64,000 nucleotides of DNA from Amorphophallus konjac (Eukaryota; Streptophyta; Magnoliopsida; Alismatales; Araceae): contig JAHNEJ010000232.1 in assembly GCA_022559845.1 (NCBI GenBank), positions 1 to 64,000 on the forward strand, given 5' to 3'. Both the position numbers and the translations under genes were made by a program. The notes below the pieces were generated by a model. That model saw nothing but the letters and a program-made list of their open reading frames with translations. It was not told the origin of the DNA and did no database searches. Positions within the stretch are counted from its first letter, which is position 1. Each line of letters opens with the position of its first letter. This document shows positions 12,901 through 24,379 of this stretch, in pieces.

Positions 12901-13540
12901 ATCTGCAACAACCTTATATGCGCAGACCTTATGTGTGCACGAATGTGCACTGACCTTGTGCATTGACCTTGCATGAAGTAAAAGATGCACTGACCTTATA
13001 TGCATGAATAGTGATCTGCACCAACCTTATATGCACCAACCTTATATACACAGACCTTATGTATGCACGAATGTGCACTGACCTTGCATGAAGTAAAAGA
13101 TGCACTGACCTTATATGCATGAATAGTGATCTGCACCAACCTTATATGCACCGACCTTATATGCATAGACCTTATGTATGCACGAATGTGCACTAACCTT
13201 GTGCACTGACCTTGCAAGAAGCAAAAGATGCACTGACCTCATATGCATGAATAGTGATTTGCACCAACCTTATATGCACCAACCTTATATGCACAGTCCT
13301 TATGTATGCACGAATGTGCACTGACCTTGTATGAAGCAAAAGATGTACTGACCTTATGTGCATGAATAGTGATATGCACCAACCTTATATGCACAGACCT
13401 TATGTATGCACGAATGTACACAGGCCTTCTATATGCATGAATAGTAACGTGCACAGACCTTCTATATGCATGAATAGTAATGTGCACTGACCTTCTATAT
13501 GCATGAATAGTAATGTGCATCGACCTTAGTTATGCATTTC
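12900..13540. repeat. Third tandem repeat block, 115-128-bp unit
   Basis: The marker TGCATGAATAGTGAT recurs at about 13001, 13116, 13244 and 13359, giving periods of 115, 128 and 115 bp. Each unit contains several TGCAC(C/T)(A/G)ACCTTATATG sub-repeats. Shorter TGCATGAATAGTAA units follow to about 13520. The minus-strand ORFs across it (HIRSVHIR-like peptides) are by-products of the repetition. Confidence 0.8.
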
Positions 13541-14943
13541 TACATGAAAAGTAAAACGCTCCCTGACCTTGACCGGTTGACACCTTTGACCAGTAGTGTT
13601 GACTTTGACCAATAGCATTGACTTTGATGAATAACGTTGACTTTGACCAACAGTTGTGTTGACCTTCTTTACATGACTTTTTGCCATCTCCTTAACCCCG
13701 ATTTGCCTATGCGTCGTGCATTTTAAGTAGATGGTCATAAATTCATCATTTACACTTGAGATGTCTTTTGAACTCTATTCCTGAAAATCTACCTAATGTT
13801 CCTACAATGGTAAACTTCTTGAAATTCTATATTGGCTATATTAATGAGAGTGGATGTCTAAAATTATACATAAAATGTTGTACATATAGGGCCCGGTCTG
13901 GTCTTGGGAGGAGCACCCGAAGGTACTTGTGCCCATCGGAGTTTATTGACCACGGTGTTTGGCATTACACCGAAGTACTTGCTTCTTGACTTGACTTGAG
14001 ACGTTCCCACTCACTTTCCTGTGACATGCTTGACTTGCTTGACATGGATTGCTTGGCTCGAAAAAGGGCATTCACTTGCTTGAATGATATAAATGAGATA
14101 GCCAATTCTATTGTACTACTTGCTATTACACGAACTTGAGATCACTTGCTGGAATACTAATTTCTTGAAAATACTTGTGCAATTACTTGCAAATTACTTG
14201 CTAGTTCTTTATTGTTACATCGTATTGAAATTCATGAGACACTCTCTTGATACAATTCTTGATATTCTTGCATGTTCCAACATGCATCATTATACCGCAT
14301 GAACTTGTAAATAACTTAAAGATTGTTAAAACTTGAGATATAATTCCTACTGAGCGATTTGCTCATAAAGTTGCAATTCTAATATTTTTCAGAAAACTTG
14401 GATAGCGACCACCACCCAGATGGGACCGATATCGAGTGATGAGTGCTAGGGTCATAGATGGATGTACCGTCAGCTAGGTTTAGTCCTTTAGATTTTAGGT
14501 CCTTTGTCGTGTATTTCCAATTATAATTAAGGCTTATAAGCTATGGTACAATTTCAGTCATTTCAGTCAATAATGATTAAGTTGGTTTGAATTATGTCAA
14601 AATTAGTTTGGAATATTGTCATCTTGGATTATGGTTTATGTTCAAATTTAAATTAGCAAATGAATTATCGAGTAGAATGCGCGCTCTGATCTTACGTGAA
14701 TGACACAAACGATATAGACGCGTCACGGATATGAGTATCTTCCGTGCTCGGGACATGACAAATACCCAGTTACCCACGTCCCCCAGTTCCAGGTCACGTC
14801 CCCTGATAGCAGCATGCTACGGATGGTAACCATGTGGTTCGCAAAAAAAAAATGGGGTTAAAAATAGAGATACCCCGGCGGCCTTAGTTGACTCCTTCCA
14901 CAGGATTACTGAGGGCAAAAATTGCCATTAACCCAGCCCAGCT

Positions 14944-15063
14944 GAGGTGAAAACCCGAAAGGGCACCTCAGGTAAAATTGGGTAACCCCTCAGTGTGAAA
15001 ACCCGAAAGGGCGCACCGAAAAAAGCAAAAGGGGGCCAGCTCTGGCGAAAACCCGTAAGGGCG
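14944..15063. repeat. Three short hairpin repeats in the Tat 3' region
   Basis: The motif GAAAACCCG(A/T)AAGGGC occurs at about 14949-14964, 14997-15012 and 15046-15062, about 50 bp apart. The first is flanked by gaggt...acctc, so it can fold as a stem. I recall similar motifs between pol and the 3' LTR of grass Tat elements, which fits the position here. Confidence 0.6.
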
Positions 15064-15189
15064 GTAGAGTCGGTAAAGGGAAAATAAAAAAAATCTCCCT
15101 CTCTACTCTTCACTAATGAAGGCCATCAACCACGACACCTCGCTGACGGTGACCTCTACATCACTCCACAACGATGGTGGCCACTACAC

Positions 15190-16230
15190 CCCCGAGGGTC
15201 GGTCATCGCCAATTCCAACTCCAGTACTCGGCTACACACTTTAACGGTCAGCCGACAAGTTCTAGCCTTCCGGTCGCTACGCATCAATCGCTAGCCGGCC
15301 AGCTCCAATTCCAACCTCCAGCTCCAACATTCGGCTACACGCCTCAACGATTAGCTGACCAGTCCCAGTATTCTGGCTAGAACGCCTTTATAGGCCAGCC
15401 GTCCTGTTCTAGGCCTCAGCTCCAGTTCCCGACTGCAATGCCTTTACAAGCCAACCGGCCAGCCGCCAGCTTCCAACTCTAGTTTTTGGCTACAACGCCT
15501 TCACAGGTCAATCGGCTAGCCGCCAGCTTCCAACTCTATTTTTTGGCTACAATGCCTTCACAGGCCAGCCGCCAGCTTCCAACTCCAGTCTCCGGCTACA
15601 ACGCCTTCGCAGGCTAGCCGCCAGCTTCCAACTCCAGTCTTCGGCTACAACGCCTTCACAGGCTAGCCGCCAGCTTCCAACTCCAGTCTTCAGCTACAAC
15701 GCCTTTACAGGCCAGCCGGCCAGCTTCAGTCTCCAGTTCTAGCTTCCAGCTACGACGCCCTCACAACCTAGGCGCCAACTTCCAACTTCAATTTTCGGCT
15801 ACAACGCCTTCACAGGCCAGCCGCCAGCTCCTAACTCCAGTCTCCAACTACAACACATTCACAGGCCAGCCGCCAGCTCCCAACTCCAGTCTCCGGCTAC
15901 AACACCTTCACAGGCTAGCCACCAGCTCCCAACTCCAGTCTCCAGCTACAACGCCTTCACAGGCTAGCCGCCAGCTTCCAACTCCAGTCTTCGACTACAA
16001 CGCCTTCACAGGCCAGCCGCCAGCTTCCAACTCTAGTCTTCGGCTACAACGCCTTTACAGGCCAGCCGCCAGCTTCCAACTCCAGTTTTCGGCTACAACG
16101 CCTTCATAGGCCAGTCGCCAGTTTCCAACTCTAGTTCTCGGCTACAATGCCTTCACATGCCAGCCGCCAGCTCCCAGCTCCAGTTTCGGCCATAATCCCT
16201 TTACAGGTCGGCCAACCAGTCCCAGCCCCC
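15190..16230. repeat. 49-bp tandem repeat array in the Tat 3' region
   Basis: About twenty copies of a unit with the landmarks GGCTACAACGCCTTCACAGG and CCAGCTTCCAACTCCAGTCT. The period was counted directly: the acgcc landmark falls at 15601, 15650 and 15699. Outer copies are more diverged. Tandem repeats in the 3' non-coding region are a known hallmark of Tat/Ogre elements and can seed satellite DNA. Confidence 0.9.
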
Positions 16231-16794
16231 AATCTTGGCCTTCGGCTGTGATACCTTCTGAGGCCATTCGGCCAACCCAGCCCCAGTTTCTCAAGTCGAG
16301 AAGAGCTACATTACCGGCTAATGACATACAAACACCCAATACCCAGGCGTCAACCCACAACCGATGCATTATAGAGTCAGTTCCCGACTCTAACCCAGTA
16401 GGCCACCACGTCCTGACAGGCCTACGCCAACCCTGCACTAGGGCTTTTCCCCTATTTCCCAATAACTAGCACTCAGCTCCTAGTATTTGAAATCCAGTTA
16501 CACCGTTCCCCTTACCTAGTCTTTTATTCCAATGTCCAGAAGTCGGGTAAACCCAGTCCCCTGCCCCCTACACCGGTACATGTTAAAATAATCAAGCACG
16601 ACCGACAATAAGTGGTCGCCATCCCTTGTACCCAACCCTGTCCCATAGACTGGGAACAAGAACAACTCAACAAACAATAACACCAAAATCTGAAGTTTGT
16701 CATTGATACTCTATAAAAGGGAGCCCAAGACATGCCCTTGGGGTAACAAAAGACATAGTCTGGATAACAAAAAAAAAAGAAAGGAGAAAGAGAG
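16231..16794. other. Non-coding stretch between tandem array and antisense gene
   Basis: No coding region, repeat or motif that I can support. It probably holds the 3' untranslated part of the antisense PMD gene. A tctataaaaggg at about 16710 looks TATA-like on the plus strand but has no gene after it. Confidence 0.35.
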
Positions 16795-19222
16795 GCGATA
16801 CAATCATATCCCAGGCTCGCCCCTCTCTACTGTCGTCAGGCGAGACTCGGCAGCCGCGAGCTCCGCCTCCAAGGTAGACGCAAGCTTAACACTAGCCTCG
16901 GCCCCAGCTTCGACAGTCTGCCACTCAACCCTAGCAAGCTCTACGGCTTGTCGCTACTCCTCCAAGGCCTCAGCCCTGCTCTCCACCTTGCTCAGATGCA
17001 TAGCGTGGTCCCTAGAAAATGACACAGCCGCATCAGCGTGCCTCCTCTGCTCGACAGCCGCCGAGGCCGCTGCTCCTGCACCTCTCAAACAGCCGCTAGC
17101 TGCCGAGCCCTTTGCTCCTGAGCCTCCAGGAGTCGTAGGTACTCCGCCCAGATACCGACCAAGCCAGACACCCAGAGCTCGCGCTGGAAGCCAAGGCCGT
17201 GGTAGCCCTGGGTGCAGTCCCTCAGCCGCTGCCGAAGCTCCTTTGGCAAAGGCATGGGGTCACCTCCTAGGTACCCTCGGGCTCGCTGGAGCAAGGCCGC
17301 ACCCACGTTGGCACCCAGTAGCGGCTCTGGTGGCGAAACAGACGTAGGCCAGTCGATCCCCAGCTCCAGGGAAGAGTGGCCCATCTCAGCCAGCATATCG
17401 GAAGGACCTGCACAATCCAATCAAACCGTCAACAACATTCGAGACTTCCCTGTGACAAGACAAGGTGAAAAACCTGAGAAAGGTCCTAACTCTCACCTGG
17501 TGTGGCTCCCGCCGCGCCTCCAACATCCCCGCTCGGGGTCGGTGAGGGTAACCTCTCCCCCACGTCGGTGGCATCCCACGCTGGAGTCGGGGAGGGTAGG
17601 GCCTCCCTGATAATCTGGCCATCCCCAGCTGCTATCGGGGAGATGGAGGGCTCTCCCTGGTCATCCTCGACAGGAGCCGGCACACGCTCCCCCTTAGATT
17701 CCAGGCCTGGACACAACACGATGGCATCAATACCCCACTATAAACTATAAACCAAAGCCAATGGGGAGGAGGGAAGGATCTCTATATACTTTCCAAAATC
17801 ATCTCCATCTCGGCATCCCCGGCAGAAGAGGCCTCAGAGGGAAAAGAGCTCGAGCTCGAGCTCTCGTCAGTCTCCATCGCTGCGCTGACAGTGTCGGAAG
17901 AACCAGACGAGGTCTCCGATGAACCCCCAGCCATAGGCAAATCAGAGGCACTTGTACATCAAAAAGCCAAGTCAGACTACTACCAAATCCATCATCACAT
18001 GAAGACAATTTCCTAGCCAGGGGTGTGAGGCAAGAAGCTCATCAGCTGGGGCGTCCCCTTCGGAAACCCCCTCAATGTTGACGAACTCCTTGTCGCCCCT
18101 AGTTGAAGCTACGATAGCAGGCTCGTCTCCTGCTACCCAGGCCATGTCCCGGGGAAGCTCTCCCTCCTCCAGAGGGGAAGAGGTACCTACAATCAACCCT
18201 GATGAAAGCTCAGCACTAGTGGGTAAAGCAGAGCAATCCACCCTGAAATGACCAAGTACTCCACTACATACCTGATGGTCCCACACTGGAGGACTCTACC
18301 AGCCCCACCGTGCAAGCCGATACCACGGTCGGCACAGGTGGGAGAGGTACCTTTGTCAGCGACTGTGGCAGTCCACCCATTGCGTCCTCAACAATGGGTG
18401 GGGGCACAAAAGCCACCTTCTCGGACTCGTCGGCGGAGGACGGAAGAACCACTAGGGGGCCAGCGTCAACCAGCTCCTGGATCATCTCCAAGGTGGCAGC
18501 CGCATCCTCACCTGCAAAACAAACAACTCAAATCAAGTCAATAATTATGGCTTGTTGAAAAAGTCCAACAACAACGGGAAAATCCCCTCAATAGCAATTG
18601 GACACTTACCCGGACAGCTACTAGCCACCGTGGGTGCTAGCTCTTCTGCCTGTTCAGGTGCTCCGCTCAGCACCTAAGCAGGGGCCTTGGCCCCCGACGC
18701 CTCTGCCTCCTCTACACAATCCAGACGATTATGTCAGTAACCGAAATCAAGTAAAATCGCAGCTCACACATAGCATTAGAAGCCCTTACTTGAACGGGCT
18801 CCTCCTGCAGCTTTCCACGACTCGAAGTCGGGAAAGGTCTCGATGTTAGGAGCGATTTCATCCATCACTTGGAGAAACCCCTCCACATCGATCTCGTACT
18901 CGTCCCCCTCCTCAAGTAGAGGGTCCACCTCCTGAGGGGGTGAGAAAGCAGCCTCCACACCAGTCTCCAGCGGAGCTGTAGAGATAAATCCAGCAAGATA
19001 AGGTTAGCCAGCCACCTTGGCTAAATCAAACTTGAGTAAAGAGGTCGAAGCGACACTTACTCAAAGCTGTCTCTGCTTCGGCTTGCTCTCCAGCCTCGAG
19101 TCTGCCAGAGGACCCACCAGTCTCGGCTTTCGCAGCCCCCACACGACGGTGCTTCGGCTTGGGCTGCAGACCTCCATCCCCGCTTCCTTAAGACACCTCC
19201 GTAAAAGGGTGATCTCCCTATG
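16795..19222 (-). pseudogene. 3' exons of the antisense PMD gene
   Basis: Minus-strand open blocks are separated by short GT...AG introns. Supported exons are 18790-18975 (186 bp), 18610-18711 (102 bp), 18272-18511 (240 bp) and 17497-17706 (210 bp), plus a final exon from 17406. An exon at about 19061-19222 is also likely but has a frameshift. The three consecutive exons 18975-18272 share intron phase 1 and lengths divisible by three. Their products are acidic, low-complexity segments (for example PLLEEGDEYEIDVEGF and PSSADESEKVAFVPPP). The last exon encodes GPSDMLAEMGHSSLELGIDW and a helical, Glu/Arg/Ala-rich C-terminus likely to form a coiled coil (AEALEE, LASTLEAELAAAESRL). In-frame stops in that tail and within 18610-18711 (PA then TAG) indicate decay. 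Confidence 0.6.
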
Positions 19223-19331
19223 CTACAGAACCGGCCAACAAACATGGCATTATACAATGCCCCAATTACACACCCGAAGAATAACAAGATAAAAAGGGGA
19301 GGGGCGCATGCTAGAGAGAAGAAATCCTTAC

Positions 19332-21018
19332 CTGAAGCTCCGAACGGGGTCAACGGTAAGGGCACTAACTGCTCCGGTCTCAGCACCAGCGCCCGAGCCG
19401 CCTTCACGACTGCCTCTCGAATGTCCCTTAGAGTGCGGGCACACTCGATCTGGGACACGAACTCCACGAGCCCGGCTGACCCGATCGCATGACCGATGTG
19501 CCGCCTCCAATCGTTGGTCGTCGTGTCGGCAAAGCTCCAGTCGGGGAGCGCCCGGTCCAATGAACCTCTGCTCTGGAAGCCACAGTCGGCCAGGAACTGG
19601 GCCCACCAGGTCTAGGTGCCCTCGGTCAAGGCACCTTCACCCCGGTTATTGCCGTCGCTGTTACCACCTGTTTCAGGGGCTTTAGTGCCCCTCCGTTGCC
19701 TCGGCTCCTGGACGACGAGCCCCGGCTTCTCTGGGGCCACTGCTCCACAAGTCGCTCGATCTCCCGACAGATCCGAGCAACGCAGGTCCTTAGGTACCCC
19801 TCATCCAGTGCAATCGGAGGCAGATCCTCCCTCAGCAAGCGAATCTCCTCCGCCTTCCTGATCACGGAGGCCTTCTGCCGGTATAGGTGGCTGTGCTCGA
19901 ACCACCACCTGGGGTAGTGTATGTCGAATCACCCTCGACGTCCCTGTCCCAACATCGAGAGTCGCTCGGGCTCCCGGCGATAGTAAAAGTCCCACCATGC
20001 TGCTGCAAGTAGGTGGGTATCCCTGCCCCTGTATTGCCTGCCTGTCAGAGGAAACTCTCGGTTCGGCGGGATCCCCTGGGAATATCCGAAGTTCCTTGCA
20101 AACCGATATGGGTAGTATGGCTCCAAGGAACTCATCGCCGACCGGTGCAACGTCAACACTGCCGACTGGGTGCTCAGTATCCACTCAGTCCGCGACCCTG
20201 CATCTGTCGCCCCGTAACCGGGGTGGGTGCTGATCGCCCCTCCGCGTAAAGCGCCCAAGAAAAGGTTGAAGTCCCTCGTAGCGTTGTCAAAAGGTAGTCC
20301 CTCCTCGCCCCGAGCGGGCAGGTAGCAAAGAGCTCTCCTGGCCCCTTCCAGCTATGCCTCTACATCCCCGTCAGGCTGCCCAGTGAAGGTGAACAAAAGT
20401 GGTGCGGTCGGGTTCGCCGCGGTCCCTCGTGTCACCAGTCCCAGAAAATGCAGCCCGAGCCACACACTAAGATAGTGGGTTGGCAGAAGTATGCTCCTCT
20501 CTCTCGGCGCCAGGTGCGCCGCCAGAACTCCCAGTCCCTGATATATGTTGGCGAGTGTAGCAGGAGCTAGGGCCAACACTCTCCCCTCCGCTAACAAACA
20601 GGTCGGCCACAGCAACTCGGCCCTCAACAGACCATCCTCTCCATGCGAGACCACAAATGTCGCTAACCAGTATGCCAAGTAAGCGGCAAGATGTGTCACG
20701 TCCGGTAAGCCGTGGGGATTCCACCCCTCCTGTGGAGCATATATGTATCGGGAGTACGTCCGAAACCGTAGATCCACCTCAGTATATTCCTCCCACGGAG
20801 TCCGATCCCTGGCGAATTCCTGATAGAAGTAGAAGGGTCCATTGTAGAAGTGGCGGACCCACACATTTAGTGACACCCTGGGAGTCTGTGCAGCTCTATC
20901 TCTCCCGACTACCGCTAGGTCCCTCCAGGTCTTCAGAAGATACTGGTACCTGTAAGGTACCTGGTATCGCCCCTGTCCATCGGTATGGCTACAGTGGAGG
21001 TCATCCAGTACCACCTCC
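19332..21018 (-). pseudogene. Antisense PMD gene, part 2 (second half of exon 1)
   Basis: Continues the reading from 28764 after the element A insertion: VLDDLHC, then YQYLLKTWRDL, VSLNVWVRHFYNGPFYFYQE, PDVTHLAAYLAYWLATFVVS, PATLANIYQGLGVL, then FARNFGYSQGIPPNREFP and DWRRHIGHAIGSAGLVEFVS. The pattern is that of the plant mobile domain found in transposons and in host MAIN/MAIL-like genes; its biochemical role is not established. In-frame stops lie at 20352-20354 (TAG) and 19929-19931 (TGA), and there is a frameshift near 19640. A good GT donor (GTAAGG) at 19331 ends the exon. Confidence 0.8.
21014..21018. repeat. Left target-site duplication of element A (CCTCC)
   Basis: CCTCC directly precedes the LTR start TGATGTGACAC at 21019 and matches CCTCC at 28759-28763 directly after the opposite LTR end. 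The 5-bp length is usual for Ty3/gypsy integration. Confidence 0.95.
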
Positions 21019-22961
21019 TGATGTGACACAATGATGCAGCAAGTGACTAAGGTTCCTTGGACTTAATTCGCAAACACAATCACAAGATTCGAGCAAACTT
21101 TGAAGACGCCGTCTCACCGTGCGCACCCGTTACCCGTGGTGACTCGATGATGCCGAGTCGAGGTGGTGGAGAAAGACCCTTGCTGGTAGAGGGCCAGCAC
21201 AACTAAGGTTCACCCTCCCGAAGGTATGATGCCCACAATCAAGGGCGGCCGGGTGCCTTGGGGGCACTAGGTCAGTCATTCACTATTGCCACGGCGACCA
21301 CACAAGAGTCGGTGGGTCCGGGAACAAGCACTCTCTCACCGACCAGCGGACAAGTTGTACGGATAAGAAACGAACAGAAGTAAATGGTGCAAGGGCAGAA
21401 GCTCACCGGGTTGGTTTGAAGAAACCAACCCCGGTCGGAGACGATGGGCGAGCGGGGAAGTGTGGGTTCCCCGCACACTACGCCGGTGAAGCTTGAACCC
21501 TGTTTAGATAATTACACTCACTACACCTCTCGCAGGAGGGTGGACTTGGGGTGGGGAACTTAGAGTTACAATTCAAACACTACCTCCGCGCAGGGAGGGG
21601 CGATAAGCCGGCCAGGCGGGAAGGGGAGAGTCGCCGAAAACTCGAGCGGAGAAGTCGATGTCGAATCTACCTGCACTCTGCGACGAATGACTGACAGTCA
21701 CTATTGAGGTCGTAACTTCTTGTCCGGAATTCTGCTGATGATGAGACCAGAGGGGAAATCTTCGTAACTGGAGCTAGGTTGCCTCAGAATTTTTTAGAAT
21801 TCTTCTGACGTCGATGCTGGTCCGGGTGGGGAGTCGAACAGAGTGACAGAATCTGGGGAAGGCGGCTTCAGGTTCCTGGTAGCAGGTTGCAGATGCTGCC
21901 CCGACAGCTCCCGGACTCCGAATGATGAACCGCCAGAGTTGCTGGAATCGTGGACAAGCCCTCTTCACAGAAAAACTGACGGGGAAACCGAATGAGGTCG
22001 GATTCGACTAGGGGTCTCTGAATAGTGAGGACAGGTCGAGGCAGACTGTGAGACACAGATTAGAGTAGCCGAGGATGAAAAATGGTAACTCTATCGCACG
22101 GAGGCCGAACGCAGTTCTGCTTTTTGATTCTGAAAGAGGATTGGGCGAGGAAGAACTTTGTTGAAGAGCTCTTGGCCTGATTCTTCTGAGATTCTTCTTG
22201 GTACAGCTTCTCTTCCAGTTCAGGAGCTTGGTATGAGGAACTCTGCGCAGTTGGGGGAGATCAGCTCTCCCAGGCAGCTCCGACCTTGGATTGAGACGAA
22301 ACCACCTCGTCTGTGAAGATGACTGGGAGAGCTTTCCGTCGATGTAGACCACGCCCCCAAGAGATCCAGGATGTGGTCGTGGGGGGCGCTGCAACAGGCT
22401 GCTGATCTGCAGGGCGTGGCTGCACACAGATTGAAGAGAGAATGGGGGGGGAGGTGGTTCCTTTGGTGGAGGGGAAGGGGATATGGGTGCTTTGGTGGTG
22501 GGGAAGGGTTTTGTGAGGTGGGAAGGGGTGGTGAGGGAGGAAGGTGGGGGCGGAACAAGCAGGGAAAGAGGGTGGGTGCGCAAATGGCCAAGGGGGGGGG
22601 AGGTGGGGAGATGGGGGCGCAAGGGGCTTGGGGAAGTGGGGAGGCTTCTTCTTGATTTGGGTGGTGGGTTAATGGGTGGTGTTAATGGTGGCCTAGGGAG
22701 GTGGAGGGGTTGTCTTGGGGAGGGGAAAGGTTACTTGGGAGAGGGGATTCTCTCTTGGGAAGGGGAAGGGTTGTATGGGGAAGGGGAAGGGTTGCTTGGG
22801 AAGTGGGGGAGATTGAAGTGGAGTTAAGGGCCTTGGGAAGGTGAAGGGGTGGGAGGCTGATGTGGCAGATGAGGTGGCAAGGAGAGGAGAGAGAGAGGGG
22901 CGAAATTTGGAGAGAGAGGGGAGGAGAGAGAGAGGGGGCCGCCCCCTTTAGAGAGAGAGAG

Positions 22962-23000
<39 letters not shown>

Positions 23001-23416
23001 AAGAGACACAATTCTTGTGGATTTTAAACTCAATACTTCATTAGCTCCAAATGGGGGGGATTGGGGTCCTATTTATAGGAAACCCACAATTTAACAAAAG
23101 ACCCTGAGTTTTTGACTAATGACAATAAACCAAGGGGGAAGGGGGGTGCCTATGGGCCTAGCCCACTTAATTGGGCCCAGCCCACTTAATTGGGCCCAAC
23201 TGACTCATTAACCACTCTAATGACAATTAACCTAGGTAGATGACTCTTTAACCTGGGTACTTGACTCAATAAAAGGGAAATTACATAATTTATGACTCAA
23301 GAAAATATAAAAATTACAAGCCATGATTAAGAAAATTGCCGCGAACATGATGACGCATAGCTGGCAAGCAACGGGAACCGTGGAGAAATGGGAAGTCGTA
23401 AGCGATGTCCCCATCA
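21019..23416 (-). repeat. 3' LTR of element A
   Basis: Minus-strand start TGATGGGGACATCGC (plus-strand end 23416) and end GTGTCACATCA (plus-strand 21019). The promoter TATAAA (minus) is at 23072-23077. A GA run (CT in element sense) at about 22965-22999 lies roughly 80 bp downstream of it. The first 184 bp of the LTR still encode the C-terminus of the chromodomain ORF. Confidence 0.95.
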
Positions 23417-24317
23417 TACTCCCGGGGTGCAGAGAACTCGACTCTGTCGAGTAAGGGTCCTCCCTGCTGCGGTACTGCTCCAATAGGTCAGGATCCAGCT
23501 GCTGGAGATCCTCCCGAATCACCCAGGCGTCAACCGAAGGTGGCCGTCCCTTCCACCTAACCAGATATCGCTCATACGCCTTGCTCCGTGTGGTAGTGAT
23601 CTGTTCATCTAATATCCGCTCCACTTGATCACGCTGGTTTCTCTGGCCAGATGGAGCTCTCGTTGGTGTGGGGGCTCTCTCAAGGGGTGGGATAGGCTGG
23701 ATCTCCTCACTGGGTGTCACCGTGGGACCCTTGTAGGGCACCAGGTCAGCCACATTAAAAGTGGGGCTTACTCCGTACTCTTCGGGGAGGTCCAACACAT
23801 AAGCATTCGTGCCAAGGCGCCTCCACACCTGAAAGGAGCCTGCTCCACGAGACCTCAGTTTTGAGACAATCTCAGTCCTCACCATCACAAAATCACCGAC
23901 ATGGCTTTCTTGGTGGCGACAGTGGGAATCGGCTAATTCCTTAAGAACCTTGCTGCTCTTGTTGTTGTGTTTGCGAATGTTACCATGCAATGTCATGAAT
24001 GATGATCCTATAGGGATGAAGGGAGGGCCTGGACAACCAAATTCAGCCCTATCAAGTGTTAGATTGGTTTTGATAGACTTAGGAGGACCAGGGCATCCAT
24101 GAATTGACCTATCATGCTTAGAAACCATGTGGACCTTGATGCACTTAGGTGGACCGGGACAGCCACAAATGGCCCTATCATGCATGAGGTGGATGAAGAG
24201 TGGGGGAGGACCAGCATGTCCAAATGTAAACCTGTCGTGCACTGGACCTAGTGTGTGAATGATATAAATGACGTGACTAGCCTTACTACATGATGCAAAA
24301 TGTTGTGACACATGCAT
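23232..24317 (-). CDS. Element A ORF3: integrase C-terminal tail with chromodomain
   Basis: An intact 361-codon ORF. Residues 1-110 are unusual, with four imperfect repeats ending in (C/H)(P/A)GPP, for example HDRSIHGCPGPPK, about 20 residues apart. Residues about 120-200 are the conserved chromovirus integrase tail (HVGDFVMVRTEIVSKL, NAYVLDLPEEYGVSPTFNVA, DLVPYKG). Residues about 231-283 form a chromodomain (QVERILDEQI, YLVRWKGRPPSVDAWV, LQQLDPDLLEQY). Chromodomains in integrases bind histone marks and steer insertion. The catalytic DDE core is absent, so the protein cannot integrate DNA itself. The last 61 codons lie inside the 3' LTR. The same block recurs in A1 and, broken, in B. Confidence 0.85.
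   Translation of the reverse strand: MHVSQHFASCSKASHVIYIIHTLGPVHDRFTFGHAGPPPLFIHLMHDRAICGCPGPPKCIKVHMVSKHDRSIHGCPGPPKSIKTNLTLDRAEFGCPGPPFIPIGSSFMTLHGNIRKHNNKSSKVLKELADSHCRHQESHVGDFVMVRTEIVSKLRSRGAGSFQVWRRLGTNAYVLDLPEEYGVSPTFNVADLVPYKGPTVTPSEEIQPIPPLERAPTPTRAPSGQRNQRDQVERILDEQITTTRSKAYERYLVRWKGRPPSVDAWVIREDLQQLDPDLLEQYRSREDPYSTESSSLHPGSMMGTSLTTSHFSTVPVACQLCVIMFAAIFLIMACNFYIFLSHKLCNFPFIESSTQVKESST
23417..23432 (-). promoter_or_regulatory. Polypurine tract of element A
   Basis: On the minus strand the LTR is preceded by a G-rich CCCCGGGAGTA segment. A1 has the corresponding ccccggggta before its LTR at 8740. This is the usual plus-strand priming position. Confidence 0.6.
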
Positions 24318-24379
24318 TACAATTAAGGTGGTCCCATCTTTAGGTGGGGGTGGATTTGGGGGTTTCCACTCATAGGGGT

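Larger units (their letters stand above)
11129..14760 (+). repeat. 3' part of a long Tekay-like LTR (LTR C), host of A1
   Basis: No coding region is supported. The stretch ends TCTTCCGTGCTCGGGACATGACA-like at 14760, comparable with the GGGGCGTGACA end of the Tekay LTR at 5078. Near 14350-14400 it has the ACTGAGC...CTCATAAAG...TTTTTCAG segment typical of Tekay LTRs. No primer binding site follows 14760, so it is a solo LTR or a 3' LTR. Its start lies left of A1, outside the window. The middle (about 11935-13540) is occupied by tandem repeats. Orientation and class are inferred from the end sequences. Confidence 0.55.

Noticed and set aside
12626..13520. Minus-strand ORFs with HIRSVHIR- and HITIHAYRRSV-type repeats
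   Set aside because: They translate a tandem DNA repeat in several frames and carry no domain; the DNA repeat explains them.
14949..15062. GAAAACCCGAAAGGGC repeats as a CRISPR array
   Set aside because: Only three copies, in plant retrotransposon DNA, with no cas genes and unlike spacer sizes.
22008..23033. Pro-rich and Ser-Leu-repeat ORFs on both strands
   Set aside because: Translations of the GA/CT-rich R-U5 part of the element A LTR, repeated in the other LTR at 27.2-28.4 kb; no coding signal.
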